A stretch of DNA of 59,896 nt from Paraferrimonas sp. SM1919 (GCF_010993985.1 NZ_WINH01000024.1:1-59896), one strand, 5' to 3'; shown: positions 52,308 to 59,398, counted from the stretch's first letter. Numbers and translations: made by a program. The notes: generated by a model from the letters alone, not told the origin.

Positions 52308-53138
52308 TCAGACTAGCCGAATGCCGTCTTTTTCAATGATAATAAGTTTTTGTTTGTAAAGATTGCCAATAGCACGTTTGAAAGCGGCTTTAGATAGCCC
52401 AAACGTTCGCTTAATAAGCTCAGGTTCACTTTTATCATGTACGGCTAAAAACCCCTCATTTTGTTTGAGAGTGGCAATAATTTTATCGCTGGCATCATCT
52501 TTGGCTGCTTTGTGATTTTTGTGCAGGCAAAGGTCAATTTTATCATCTCGACGAACTTGCTTAATGTAGCCTTTAAGCTTTTTACCTTGGGGCAGAGCTT
52601 GGTTAACCTCATTGTGGAATAATACCCCCCAATGTTTATTATTAACGATGGCCTTAAAGCCTAAGTCAGTTTTAGTCGCGATCACTAGGTCAACTTCTTC
52701 TCCCTTACCGTAAGGTGGAGGCGTGTTATCCAGAAATTTGTCAATTTTAGCGCTGGCGGTAATACGCTCAGAAGCATTATCAAGGTAGATATGCACTAAT
52801 ACACGGTCACCCGACTGAACTCGCTTGCGCTGTTCACCGAAGGGAAGTAATAAGTCTTTGTCCATGCCCCAATCTAAAAAGGCACCAACATTGTTGGTAT
52901 CGATAACGTTCAGTAAGGCAAACTCACCCACCTGTGCACGAGGCGTTTTTAGGGACGCCACCAAACGGTCTTCGGAATCAAATAAAATAAAGACCTCAAG
53001 GTAATCATCAATGTGCATTTGATCATTGGTGAATCGCTTGGGTAGCAAAATTTTACCTAGCTCTTGACCATCTAAGTAGATACCTTGAGGCGCTTTCTCT
53101 AGAATTTGTAAACGATTATAACGACCAATAGCGACCAT
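52308..53138 (-). CDS. CvfB-like S1 RNA-binding domain protein
   Basis: 276 residues from the ATG at 53136-53138 (MVAIGRYNRLQILEKA), preceded by GAGGG. Eleven more codons upstream are possible but less likely. The family has S1-type OB folds (for example NVGAFLDWGMDKDLLLPFGEQ, and KGYIKQVRRDDKIDLCL) and a C-terminal winged helix (FGLSKAAFKRAIGNLYKQKLIIIEKDGIRLV). CvfB homologues affect virulence gene expression in Gram-positives. The role in gammaproteobacteria is unknown. Confidence 0.88.
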   Translation of the reverse strand: MVAIGRYNRLQILEKAPQGIYLDGQELGKILLPKRFTNDQMHIDDYLEVFILFDSEDRLVASLKTPRAQVGEFALLNVIDTNNVGAFLDWGMDKDLLLPFGEQRKRVQSGDRVLVHIYLDNASERITASAKIDKFLDNTPPPYGKGEEVDLVIATKTDLGFKAIVNNKHWGVLFHNEVNQALPQGKKLKGYIKQVRRDDKIDLCLHKNHKAAKDDASDKIIATLKQNEGFLAVHDKSEPELIKRTFGLSKAAFKRAIGNLYKQKLIIIEKDGIRLV

Positions 53139-53235
53139 GAATTTGCCCTCTATAAAAAATGCAGCGCGCATCCTAACACGCTGGTACAGATAACCCTAGT
53201 GGTTATATGCATTTAGGGCAAATATAAGGGCTGAA

Positions 53236-53658
53236 TTAGTGATTACAGTTACCGTCAGTAGAGTGACCGTAAAGGTAAAGGCTGTGATTAGAAAGTTTGA
53301 TATTGTGCTTACGAGCGATTTCATGCTGGATGCGCTCGATGGTGTCATCTTCAAATTCAATGACTTCACCGCAGTCAAGGCACACCAGATGATCATGATG
53401 GTCATTTGAAGCTAATTCGAAAACTGCTTTGCCACTTTCAAAGTGGTGACGGGTGACAATGCCAGCATCGTCAAATTGGTTTAACACACGGTAAACAGTT
53501 GCTAAACCAATCTCCTCACCTGTCTCTAACAGGATCTTGTACAAATCTTCTGCACTAATATGTTGGTTTTCAGGTTGCTGAAGTAATTCTAAAATTTTTA
53601 CTCTAGGTAAGGTGATCTTCAGTCCTGCTTTTTTTAATGCTTGATTTTGTTCGGCCAT
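53236..53658 (-). CDS. fur: Ferric uptake regulator Fur
   Basis: A 140-residue metalloregulator. The N-terminal winged helix is LKKAGLKITLPRVKILELLQ...GLATVYRVLNQFDDAGIV, with the metal sites in ELASNDHHDHLVCLDCGEVIEFED. Fur with Fe2+ represses iron uptake genes. An extended Fur box lies 76 bases upstream and should give autoregulation. Confidence 0.96.
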   Translation of the reverse strand: MAEQNQALKKAGLKITLPRVKILELLQQPENQHISAEDLYKILLETGEEIGLATVYRVLNQFDDAGIVTRHHFESGKAVFELASNDHHDHLVCLDCGEVIEFEDDTIERIQHEIARKHNIKLSNHSLYLYGHSTDGNCNH

Positions 53659-53728
53659 GAAACTGTCTTTTTGGAAATCGATATTTTTATTTTAATGCTT
53701 ACAAGGTAAACTTGAAACCTTAAAGTTG

Positions 53729-53757
53729 CAATTGATAATAATTATTTTTATCAATTG
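53729..53757. promoter_or_regulatory. Fur box between fur and cobB
   Basis: The 19-mer GATAATAATTATTTTTATC (53734-53752) matches the classical Fur box at 15 of 19 positions and sits inside a perfect outer repeat CAATTGATAA / TTATCAATTG. It can act on both divergent promoters. Confidence 0.75.
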
Positions 53758-53786
53758 TGATTAAATTTAACTTCATTGGATGAAAG

Positions 53787-54500
53787 ATGTACAAAAAAAT
53801 TGTGGTATTAACTGGTGCCGGTATTTCAGCTGAATCAGGCATAAATACATTCAGAGATAATGATGGTTTGTGGGAAAACCATGCCATAGAAGATGTGGCT
53901 ACTCCTGAAGGTTACCAACGTGATCCACAATTGGTGTTTGATTTTTATAATGCTCGCCGACAGCAATTGAGTTTGCCAGAAATTAAGCCTAATGATGCCC
54001 ATCAAGCTTTAGCAAAGCTGCAAAAGCAATTTGGTGGGGAGTTGTTGATAGTTACTCAAAACGTAGACAACCTCCATGAAAGGGCAGGGGCGCAAGTGTT
54101 GCACATGCACGGGGAGTTAAATTCTGCCCGTTGTCCCCGCAGTGGTAAACAGACCACTGATTTTGGGCATTTTGGTTTTGATACATTATGTGATTGTTGT
54201 CCATTACCGCAACCTCTCAGACCAGATATTGTTTGGTTTGGCGAAATTCCGCTGCAAATGGAAAAAATAGAACAGGCACTATCTCAATGCGATTTGTTTA
54301 TTGCCATCGGCACTTCTGGGGAGGTATATCCCGCGGCTGGTTTTGTTTCACTGGCTAATCAGGCAGGTGCCACTACGGTTGAGGTGAATCTGGCGCCAAG
54401 TCGAAATAACGACCAGTTTTTACTGAAAAAGGGCGGTAAAGCCAGTCAGAGTGTGCCTAAGCTGGTGGAGGATATCTTAATGGGCATGGCCTTATTTTGA
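53787..54500 (+). CDS. cobB: NAD-dependent protein deacylase (sirtuin) CobB
   Basis: A 237-residue class III sirtuin. It has the NAD site [28 protein letters not shown], catalytic His108 in HMHGE, and [15 protein letters not shown]. Tyr54 and Arg57 (FYNARR) are the residues that allow desuccinylation as well as deacetylation. Only some of the zinc cysteines remain (ARCPRSG, LCDCC), as in E. coli CobB. It likely reverses protein acetylation by acetyl-phosphate, fitting the nearby pta-ackA. Confidence 0.94.
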   Translation: MYKKIVVLTGAGISAESGINTFRDNDGLWENHAIEDVATPEGYQRDPQLVFDFYNARRQQLSLPEIKPNDAHQALAKLQKQFGGELLIVTQNVDNLHERAGAQVLHMHGELNSARCPRSGKQTTDFGHFGFDTLCDCCPLPQPLRPDIVWFGEIPLQMEKIEQALSQCDLFIAIGTSGEVYPAAGFVSLANQAGATTVEVNLAPSRNNDQFLLKKGGKASQSVPKLVEDILMGMALF

Positions 54501-54653
54501 TGGTTTGTGGCTGCGCCACGGCGGATTTATATCTTTCTTGTTTACTGGGTAGGTTTAGCTGTTATAGGCTCATCACGTTATTCTCGTCGGGGTGCCGACA
54601 TCACCCAGAAGGGAGCGGCTGCGCCCCCCTCTGGACTCCCCCGCAGCACACCG

Positions 54654-54786
54654 CATTTTGTCTTTTTCTGAATTCTCAATCATGATTACGCAGGCGGCCT
54701 GATTCACCATCCATGGCTCAAGCAGGCCTTACTGACCATCCATGGTCAGCACTGCTAATCATTTCAATCGAATTCAGGACAAAATG
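54654..54786. repeat. 133-bp nested inverted-repeat element
   Basis: The ends CATTTTGTC and GACAAAATG are exact complements, next come CTGAATTC and GAATTCAG, then GATTA(C)GCAG and CTGCTAATC, and inside GGCCTG/CAGGCC and TGACCAT/ATGGTCA. The interior also repeats ACCATCCATGG twice. The whole stretch can fold as one long branched hairpin, like a MITE or a structured RNA. It has no coding potential. Confidence 0.65.
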
Positions 54787-54867
54787 AGGGTGGAATTGAG
54801 TAGCAGTACGTTATCAATGATGCGTTTCAAACTCACTTATGGACAAAAGTGATTTATAAATTGAAGT

Positions 54868-54940
54868 GGTAACGCTTGGCTTTGCGGCGTGCCGGAGCGA
54901 AGCGTAGGCGCGTCCGGCAACAGCCATTTGTTATAAGCCC
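54868..54940 (-). repeat. attC-like recombination site A (end of ABC-3C cassette)
   Basis: On the minus strand, 29 bases after the ATPase stop codon, the site runs from GGGCTTATAACAA (R'') through ATGGCT...TGCCGGA / TCCGGCA...AGCCA arms to AAGCGTTACC (R'). The TAACAA start and GCGTTA end are typical of attC. R'' is the exact complement of the cassette's 5' end at site B (GTTATAAGCCC). The R' core departs from GTTRRRY. Confidence 0.65.
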
Positions 54941-54969
54941 TTTTTCCACCACAGTCATATATGGAAAAG

Positions 54970-56868
54970 TTAACTGAAATATTTTAGGCTCTTGTTTGAC
55001 TCGCTATATTCCTCACCAATCATATAAGCCTCTGATTTTAAACTTTCATCAACATTTTTTGTCGCAAAGACCAATTGAAAGTCTACTTCGTAACTGGATA
55101 GTGCCTCAACTACGACTTTCTGAAAATTCTTTGAGCGGTCATCTTCCATCCCGCCATTTTCAATGCCATCGAGAACTAAAAATCGAGGTAGGCGCACATA
55201 TTTTTTTTCAAGTGCGGCCATCAAGAGTGCAACATGAAACGCGTTATTTAATAAGACCATTCCACTTTCTGAAAAGGCTGTTTTTCCGTTCACTGATACA
55301 CTGTTGGCAGCGAAATCAAACTCTGCATAACCTGCATTTTTAAATTCTTTTTCTGCACCATTATCTTTTCTCAGCAACTCACAAAGCTTCTCGGATATAA
55401 GCGCCTTAATTTCAGGTTCACGCTTGAGTCTTTGTTTTCCTATCAATTCGATTTTATCGTTGAGCCTGTTAACTTCAGACTGGACAGAGTCCCTGTCAGC
55501 TCGTAATTCAAGTAAGGACTGATGTAGTTCAGCAATTTTATCTAATGTCTGAAGCTTTTCTTCTAGCTCTCCTGTTTGTCGGTAAAGCTCAAATAGCTGC
55601 TTTTCTTTACTGGCGTCGACTGAGCTCATAGTTGCAGTTACTTTGCTAACTTGTTTTCTGAATGAGGTTCTTAATTCCTTTCGTTTAGCTGTAAGATCCG
55701 TTAGTTTTTGCTTTTTCTTTTCCAATAGCTTTTCAGATTCGCGAAGTTGGATTTCGATTTCATTCTTCATTCTGAGGAGGCTATTTGAACTGTCTTTTGA
55801 TTCTCTCGGCTCACCACATACGCCACAGCATTCCTTGGCTTTTTCTTTGAGGGGTTTGTGACAACTTGGGCACGAAGAAAACTTGAACCCATCAATCAAA
55901 CTCCCAACTTTTATTGAGTCCCTTAATGCGCACTGTTTGTCAAGAAGCTCTGAAACGAACTCTTCAGAATCAAGTATGTTGTAATTCAATTGTTGAATTT
56001 CAGTTTCTACTTCTAGCAATTTATTTCGAATTGCTACGCTATCTTTTGCCGAGGACTCTGTTTCCTTTTTTTCAGAACTGTATGAAACCAAAGATTCCTC
56101 TTTAACCTTTATAATTTCGACATTGATAGAAGCTATATCATTTAAAATGTTTGTCTTCTGTTCTTCAATGGTTTCGATGCCCTCGCCAAAAGAAGTCTTT
56201 CCGACAACCGACTGAATTGCTTGAAGTTTTGAAATTATCTTTTGCAGTTTTTTCTCTTCTTCAACAAGTTTGATCTTTGCGTCATAAAGCTCGTTGTCGT
56301 ACAAGCCTAATAGGTATTTACCTATTGATTCCCTTTTGAATGCCGAATCGAAAGGCTCATTGTTAAATATGGCACTAGAGGTGTTTGATTGATCCGCGTA
56401 AATAAGTCGATACATTTGATGCAAGGTTACATTATTATTGTTTGCATCTGCTTTTGCTTCAGGTAAACCAAGTATGTCAAACATTTGTTGAGAAAAACTA
56501 GGTTTGCTTCCTATTGCATACGGATAATTAAACCAACTTGTGAGAGGAGAGGCTAATGCTGCATCCATTTCCGAAAAACAAAAATCCATTGATTGCTTAT
56601 CTGAACCATTGTTTTTACGTCTAATCGTAACGGGACTACCATTGACTCTTAACTCCACATAAATGTTTTCACATAGTCCCGCTTCGTCTTTCCAGTTTGG
56701 GACTTCATATCCTAGCCCATACATTAGCAGTTGAATCACGGAAGTCTTGCCGGAACCATTTTTCCCAAACAACACATTAACACCTTGATGAAAAACTTCA
56801 TCAAAAGCAATTTGAGAACCTCTTTTTACATGAAGCCTCTCAACCTTCAAAGTAGGTTTAATTAACAT
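54970..56868 (-). CDS. SMC/RecN-like ABC ATPase of an ABC-three-component system
   Basis: A 632-residue P-loop ATPase. Walker A GKNGSGKT is at residues 35-42. Long coiled coils (about 195-325 and 360-495) flank a zinc-hook-like centre with C333-x-x-C336 and C348-x-x-C351. The C-terminal lobe has an ABC signature-like FSESG (532-536) and Walker B FLVLDG (563-568), where the usual catalytic Glu after Asp is Gly, with a Glu two residues further on, and FATKN replaces the H-loop His. This architecture with a small middle component and a GDVVGRDK protein fits the ABC-3C conflict systems. DNA-end sensing is inferred. It overlaps the upstream gene by 11 bases. Confidence 0.8.
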   Translation of the reverse strand: MLIKPTLKVERLHVKRGSQIAFDEVFHQGVNVLFGKNGSGKTSVIQLLMYGLGYEVPNWKDEAGLCENIYVELRVNGSPVTIRRKNNGSDKQSMDFCFSEMDAALASPLTSWFNYPYAIGSKPSFSQQMFDILGLPEAKADANNNNVTLHQMYRLIYADQSNTSSAIFNNEPFDSAFKRESIGKYLLGLYDNELYDAKIKLVEEEKKLQKIISKLQAIQSVVGKTSFGEGIETIEEQKTNILNDIASINVEIIKVKEESLVSYSSEKKETESSAKDSVAIRNKLLEVETEIQQLNYNILDSEEFVSELLDKQCALRDSIKVGSLIDGFKFSSCPSCHKPLKEKAKECCGVCGEPRESKDSSNSLLRMKNEIEIQLRESEKLLEKKKQKLTDLTAKRKELRTSFRKQVSKVTATMSSVDASKEKQLFELYRQTGELEEKLQTLDKIAELHQSLLELRADRDSVQSEVNRLNDKIELIGKQRLKREPEIKALISEKLCELLRKDNGAEKEFKNAGYAEFDFAANSVSVNGKTAFSESGMVLLNNAFHVALLMAALEKKYVRLPRFLVLDGIENGGMEDDRSKNFQKVVVEALSSYEVDFQLVFATKNVDESLKSEAYMIGEEYSESNKSLKYFS

Positions 56869-57364
56869 CGTATTTGTAGTCCATTAAACTTGTTATTTTT
56901 TTCAACCCATCAGAGCCTGTAACAGGAATCGTGATTAAATTTGCTACGATGAAATCAATTGCCTGACTGGATATGCTGTTTTCTCTTGATTCAGCTAAAT
57001 TTTTTAATTCTTCTGGAATATTGTCGAGCAGAACTTGATATTCCGAAGAGTTTTTATGTGCTTGAAAAATACCTAGATCAACAAGTCGCTCAATAACTAC
57101 ATAGTGTGTTTCTTTCATAGCATTGAAGAGGCTCTTTGGATCAAAGTTCTGATATCGGTTTTTATAACTTTTAAACTCATTTTTTTCGACAAACCTATCT
57201 CTTGGCACAGACAGCTTTTGGATATGAGCAGGATTTGCTATTAAGAAGTCAAATAACCGTAGAGCTTCACCCTCTACGGTTTCTGCTTTCCAAGAGACTA
57301 ATAATGCAGTCATGCGAAGTAGTGTATGATTTGCATCCAACGCTTTGTTGTATAAAAGCATCAT
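56858..57364 (-). CDS. ABC-3C middle component-like protein
   Basis: 168 residues from the ATG at 57362-57364, which overlaps the upstream stop as ATGA and is preceded by GGAGTGG. The protein is soluble, begins with helices (LYNKALDANHTLLRMTALL, GEALRLFDFLIANP) and contains a winged-helix-like block (FNAMKETHYVVIERLVDLGIFQAHKN). Its size and its position between ATPase and effector-slot gene are those of an ABC-3C middle component. The exact subfamily is not recognised. Confidence 0.65.
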   Translation of the reverse strand: MMLLYNKALDANHTLLRMTALLVSWKAETVEGEALRLFDFLIANPAHIQKLSVPRDRFVEKNEFKSYKNRYQNFDPKSLFNAMKETHYVVIERLVDLGIFQAHKNSSEYQVLLDNIPEELKNLAESRENSISSQAIDFIVANLITIPVTGSDGLKKITSLMDYKYDVN

Positions 57365-57900
57365 TTCCACTCCAGGTGGCAATTTCCTGTTAAGAAATAG
57401 ACCATTCCATTGATTTGACGGTTAAATATTTCCAGGACGTTTTCACCTAGACGGGCTTGTATTTCTTGCTCTAAGTGAGTTCTGAAGAGCAGTTTAAGAG
57501 CAGACTCTTCCTTAGTTGTAAGTAGCTTTCCTTTTATATTTGCGTTAAAGATTGACTCTACTTCGGCTAGTAAATAGGTAATTATTTTCTGAGCGGACTT
57601 GTAATGTTGATTTCGAATAATTAGTTTACTTACTTCTTCCTTTAGCTCTTCTCCGGTCTCAATTAAATAACCAAATCCGGCATCTTCTAGCTTCTCGGTC
57701 AAATCTCTTATATCGTAATTTTTATTACTGTAGTGAGTTAGCTCATCAATAATCACATTAGTCACTTGTTGATTAGACTTTTCCTCAACATACTTTTGAG
57801 ACAGTAAATCCATTTGTGTTGGAGCCGGTAAATTATTTGTTATCTTGTCTCGTCCAACTACATCCCCGCCCGCAGTGATATTTCTGATCCAACTTAACAT
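57361..57900 (-). CDS. GGDVVGRDK-motif protein, ABC-3C effector-slot gene
   Basis: A 179-residue protein starting MLSWIRNITAGGDVVGRDKI (motif at residues 11-19). This short motif opens many conflict-system proteins. The rest is helical and acidic (about 30-165). It has no recognisable nuclease, NTPase or membrane segment, unlike many ABC-3C effectors, so it may be an adaptor whose toxic partner is the small membrane protein encoded just upstream. Its ATG follows directly on the TAG of that frame (TAGATG). Its stop overlaps the next gene. Confidence 0.65.
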   Translation of the reverse strand: MLSWIRNITAGGDVVGRDKITNNLPAPTQMDLLSQKYVEEKSNQQVTNVIIDELTHYSNKNYDIRDLTEKLEDAGFGYLIETGEELKEEVSKLIIRNQHYKSAQKIITYLLAEVESIFNANIKGKLLTTKEESALKLLFRTHLEQEIQARLGENVLEIFNRQINGMVYFLTGNCHLEWK

Positions 57901-58064
57901 CTACTTTTGAACCTTGTCTCTGCCAACAACATCTCCACCAGCTCGAATATTTTTGAAGCTGCTTTTACTACCACCTTTAAAGCTCATTACAACCTTTATT
58001 CCAAGCCCTAATACAGCCAGAATAGCGACCGCTATTAAGCCAATTGTTATTAAGTTATCCATTT
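57901..58064 (-). pseudogene. Tiny membrane-anchored GGDVVGRDK protein, split by a 2-base duplication
   Basis: From the ATG at 58062-58064 (ribosome binding site AAGG seven bases before) the frame gives MDNLITIGLIAVAIL, then WLY and a stop at 58008. The next frame continues LAVLGLGIKVVMSFKGGSK and ends NIRAGGDVVGRDKVQK, TAG at 57901. Removing one copy of the AG pair at 58019-58022 restores a single 53-residue protein: one transmembrane helix, then the same NI-x-AGGDVVGRDK motif as the following gene. Alternatively the second half is translated alone from the ATG at 57985-57987, which has AAAGG five bases upstream. Confidence 0.55.
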
Positions 58065-58216
58065 CTTTACCTTTTTAAATTTACTAATGTAATCGTATAA
58101 CCAACCATATTCTGCGGTACAATATGCATTTTGTGGCTTTAATTCGCGCCAAATAGGTATAGTTCAATCAAGTCCGGTTTGACATCTAGCGATTGTGCTG
58201 TCGCTTTAACGAACTT

Positions 58217-58289
58217 GGGCTTATAACGCTCAAAGCAATTGAAACCAAAGCAACGCTTTGGGTTTCAATTGCCTTTGCTTGTTAAATGG
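58217..58289 (-). repeat. attC site B (best-conserved of the array)
   Basis: Begins one base after the stop codon of the 171-residue gene. R'' is ATTTAAC, an exact RYYYAAC. The arms form GCAAAG(G)CAATTGAAACC(C)AAAGC against GCTTTGGTTTCAATTGCTTTG, leaving unpaired single bases on one arm, the extrahelical bases typical of attC. R' is GAGCGTTATAAGC. Confidence 0.75.
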
Positions 58290-58290
58290 T

Positions 58291-58806
58291 TTATCCATCA
58301 AAAACATTTGAGAACTCCGTTAAATGTTTAACCTGGACGCCAGTTTTTAAATTTATGGGGTTTATAAGACCATCCTCATCCATAATAAACGCTGGAGTAT
58401 CGAGTTCAGAGCCCCCAGCTTTGATCCAGCAGTCCGTAAACCACTTGGCAACTAATAGATTTTCCGAGTTGCAGCGGTCATTAATCTCTTGATAAACGCG
58501 ATCTTGCTCTTGCTGATCCTCGATCTCAAAACACTCAACAACAGCCTCCTCTCGTCCGATGTAATCATCAGAATCAATTAACACATCCAATCCCGCTAAA
58601 GGCTCGATTGGTTTTATGCCGGTTGATGAACCTTGAAATCTATTAAGAAAATAAACATAGAAGGGAATACCAGGAAGGCTCTCCCTAAATATAAGTGCTT
58701 GGATACATCTAACATCATCAGGAAGATCCTGCTCAATGATATTTCGCAAGTCTTCTACCAAAGCATCGCTATGTTTATCTAAGAAAGGTTGTATGTTCAT
58801 GACCAT
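58291..58806 (-). CDS. Integron cassette protein, unknown function
   Basis: A 171-residue acidic soluble protein. It opens MNIQPFLDKHSDALVEDLRNIIEQDLP and contains the pattern LDVLIDSDDYIGREEAVVECFEIEDQ and, later, AKWFTDCWIKAGG. I do not recognise a family. The first ATG (58804-58806) lies inside the recombination core GTTAAATGG, and a second ATG (58798-58800) is two codons later. There is no ribosome binding site for either, as is common for cassette genes. attC site B follows the stop by one base. Confidence 0.7.
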   Translation of the reverse strand: MVMNIQPFLDKHSDALVEDLRNIIEQDLPDDVRCIQALIFRESLPGIPFYVYFLNRFQGSSTGIKPIEPLAGLDVLIDSDDYIGREEAVVECFEIEDQQEQDRVYQEINDRCNSENLLVAKWFTDCWIKAGGSELDTPAFIMDEDGLINPINLKTGVQVKHLTEFSNVFDG

Positions 58807-58889
58807 TTAACAGCTTATTAAGCGGAAGCTCGATAATCTTCCGCGTAAAATTTAACTTACAAATAATATGTCATTTTAAGCTGTTGAAA
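58803..58889 (-). repeat. attC-like site D, core overlapping the cassette gene start
   Basis: On the minus strand CAACAGCTTA pairs with TAAGCTGTT, enclosing a GCGGAAG/CTTCCGC hairpin. The right core GTTAAAT fits GTTRRRY and is complementary to R'' of site B (ATTTAAC). The left core TTTCAAC departs from the consensus. Confidence 0.5.
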
Positions 58890-58954
58890 TAAAGTACAAA
58901 TTTCTCACCAAGATAAGAAAAACTGAAAATCATGCTCGGCAAAAACGAGACCGT

Positions 58955-58977
58955 GGATGTAGGGTTTCCCTACATCC
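58955..58977. repeat. Perfect 10-bp inverted repeat, TTT loop
   Basis: GGATGTAGGG-TTT-CCCTACATCC. No T run follows on either strand. It sits in the apparently non-coding cassette between sites C and D. Confidence 0.6.
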
Positions 58978-59141
58978 CTTGGCTACTTTTAAGTTAATCA
59001 ATAACTTAGTTAAATTTTGGAAGATTATCGAGCCTTTAAACAGTCAATTTTGGCTCTGTTTGTCACCCAATAATCAGGAGGACAGTTATACCTGTATAAA
59101 TGTTCACCTTTTAGCAGTAGTTAATTTGCATTATTCGACGT

Positions 59142-59212
59142 GCTTATAACTCATCCCTCGAATGGCAACTCCCGCTCTCGTAACTCATTTGGGGGCATTA
59201 ATGAGTTAGAGG
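59142..59212 (-). repeat. attC-like site C
   Basis: On the minus strand CTCTAACTCAT pairs with ATGAGTTATAAG, with an inner CCC/GGG pairing and unpaired spacers. The right core GTTATAAGC is identical to that of site B. It is the outermost site of the array seen here. Confidence 0.55.
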
Positions 59213-59291
59213 TATCGGCTTTGAAGACGCATCGTTACTCAAATTTACCCCTTCAGTCTGCGCTGAATTTGATTGAGGCATTAGTAGGATT

Positions 59292-59398
59292 GGGCAGGAT
59301 GCCCAATAAGGCCAGCTTGAGCCACGGATGGCGAAAAGTTTGTCTGGAACAAACTTTAACAGCTTTAGCTGGCCCGAAGGGTGGAGGGCAGGATGCCC
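59292..59398. repeat. Cluster of short hairpins, including a duplicated 13-mer
   Basis: GGGCAGGATGCCC occurs at 59292 and again at 59386. Between them lie GCCACGGATGGC, a perfect nine-pair AAAGTTTGT/ACAAACTTT stem with loop CTGGA, and CAGCTTTAGCTG. Several loops share GGA(T), suggesting one family of structural repeats. Confidence 0.6.

Larger units (their letters stand above)
54501..54969. other. Gene-free stretch at the left edge of the accessory region
   Basis: About 470 bases between cobB and the ABC ATPase gene. It contains several G+C-rich hairpins (GTGGC-TGC-GCCAC right after cobB), a large folded inverted-repeat element (54654-54786) and an attC-like site (54868-54940). A 62-codon ORF from 54497 follows the hairpins and looks spurious. 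Confidence 0.6.
54930..58227 (-). mobile_element. 3.3-kb integron cassette carrying the ABC-3C operon
   Basis: Bounded by GTTATAAGCCC at its 5' end (58227-58217) and GGGCTTATAAC as the R'' box of its own attC (54940-54930, minus orientation). This end-to-end complementarity is what an excised circular cassette needs. It is unusually long and multigenic for a cassette. Confidence 0.6.
54868..59212 (-). mobile_element. Integron cassette array without integrase (CALIN-like)
   Basis: Sites A (54868), B (58217), D (58803) and C (59142) are imperfect palindromes with AAC...GTT cores, all in minus orientation and each placed after a gene or cassette. No integrase gene or attI is visible in the window. 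Genes inside read in the cassette orientation. Confidence 0.65.

Noticed and set aside
54497..54685. 62-codon ORF directly after cobB
   Set aside because: It traverses G+C-rich hairpins and the start of the inverted-repeat element. Cys-rich composition and no ribosome binding site point to a chance frame.
54868..54940. Site A read in plus orientation, which would make its core match site B but inverted
   Set aside because: The plus reading would leave the ABC-3C genes without an attC at their 3' end. The minus reading gives TAACAA at the start and AAGCGTTA at the end, the usual attC order, and matches the gene direction.
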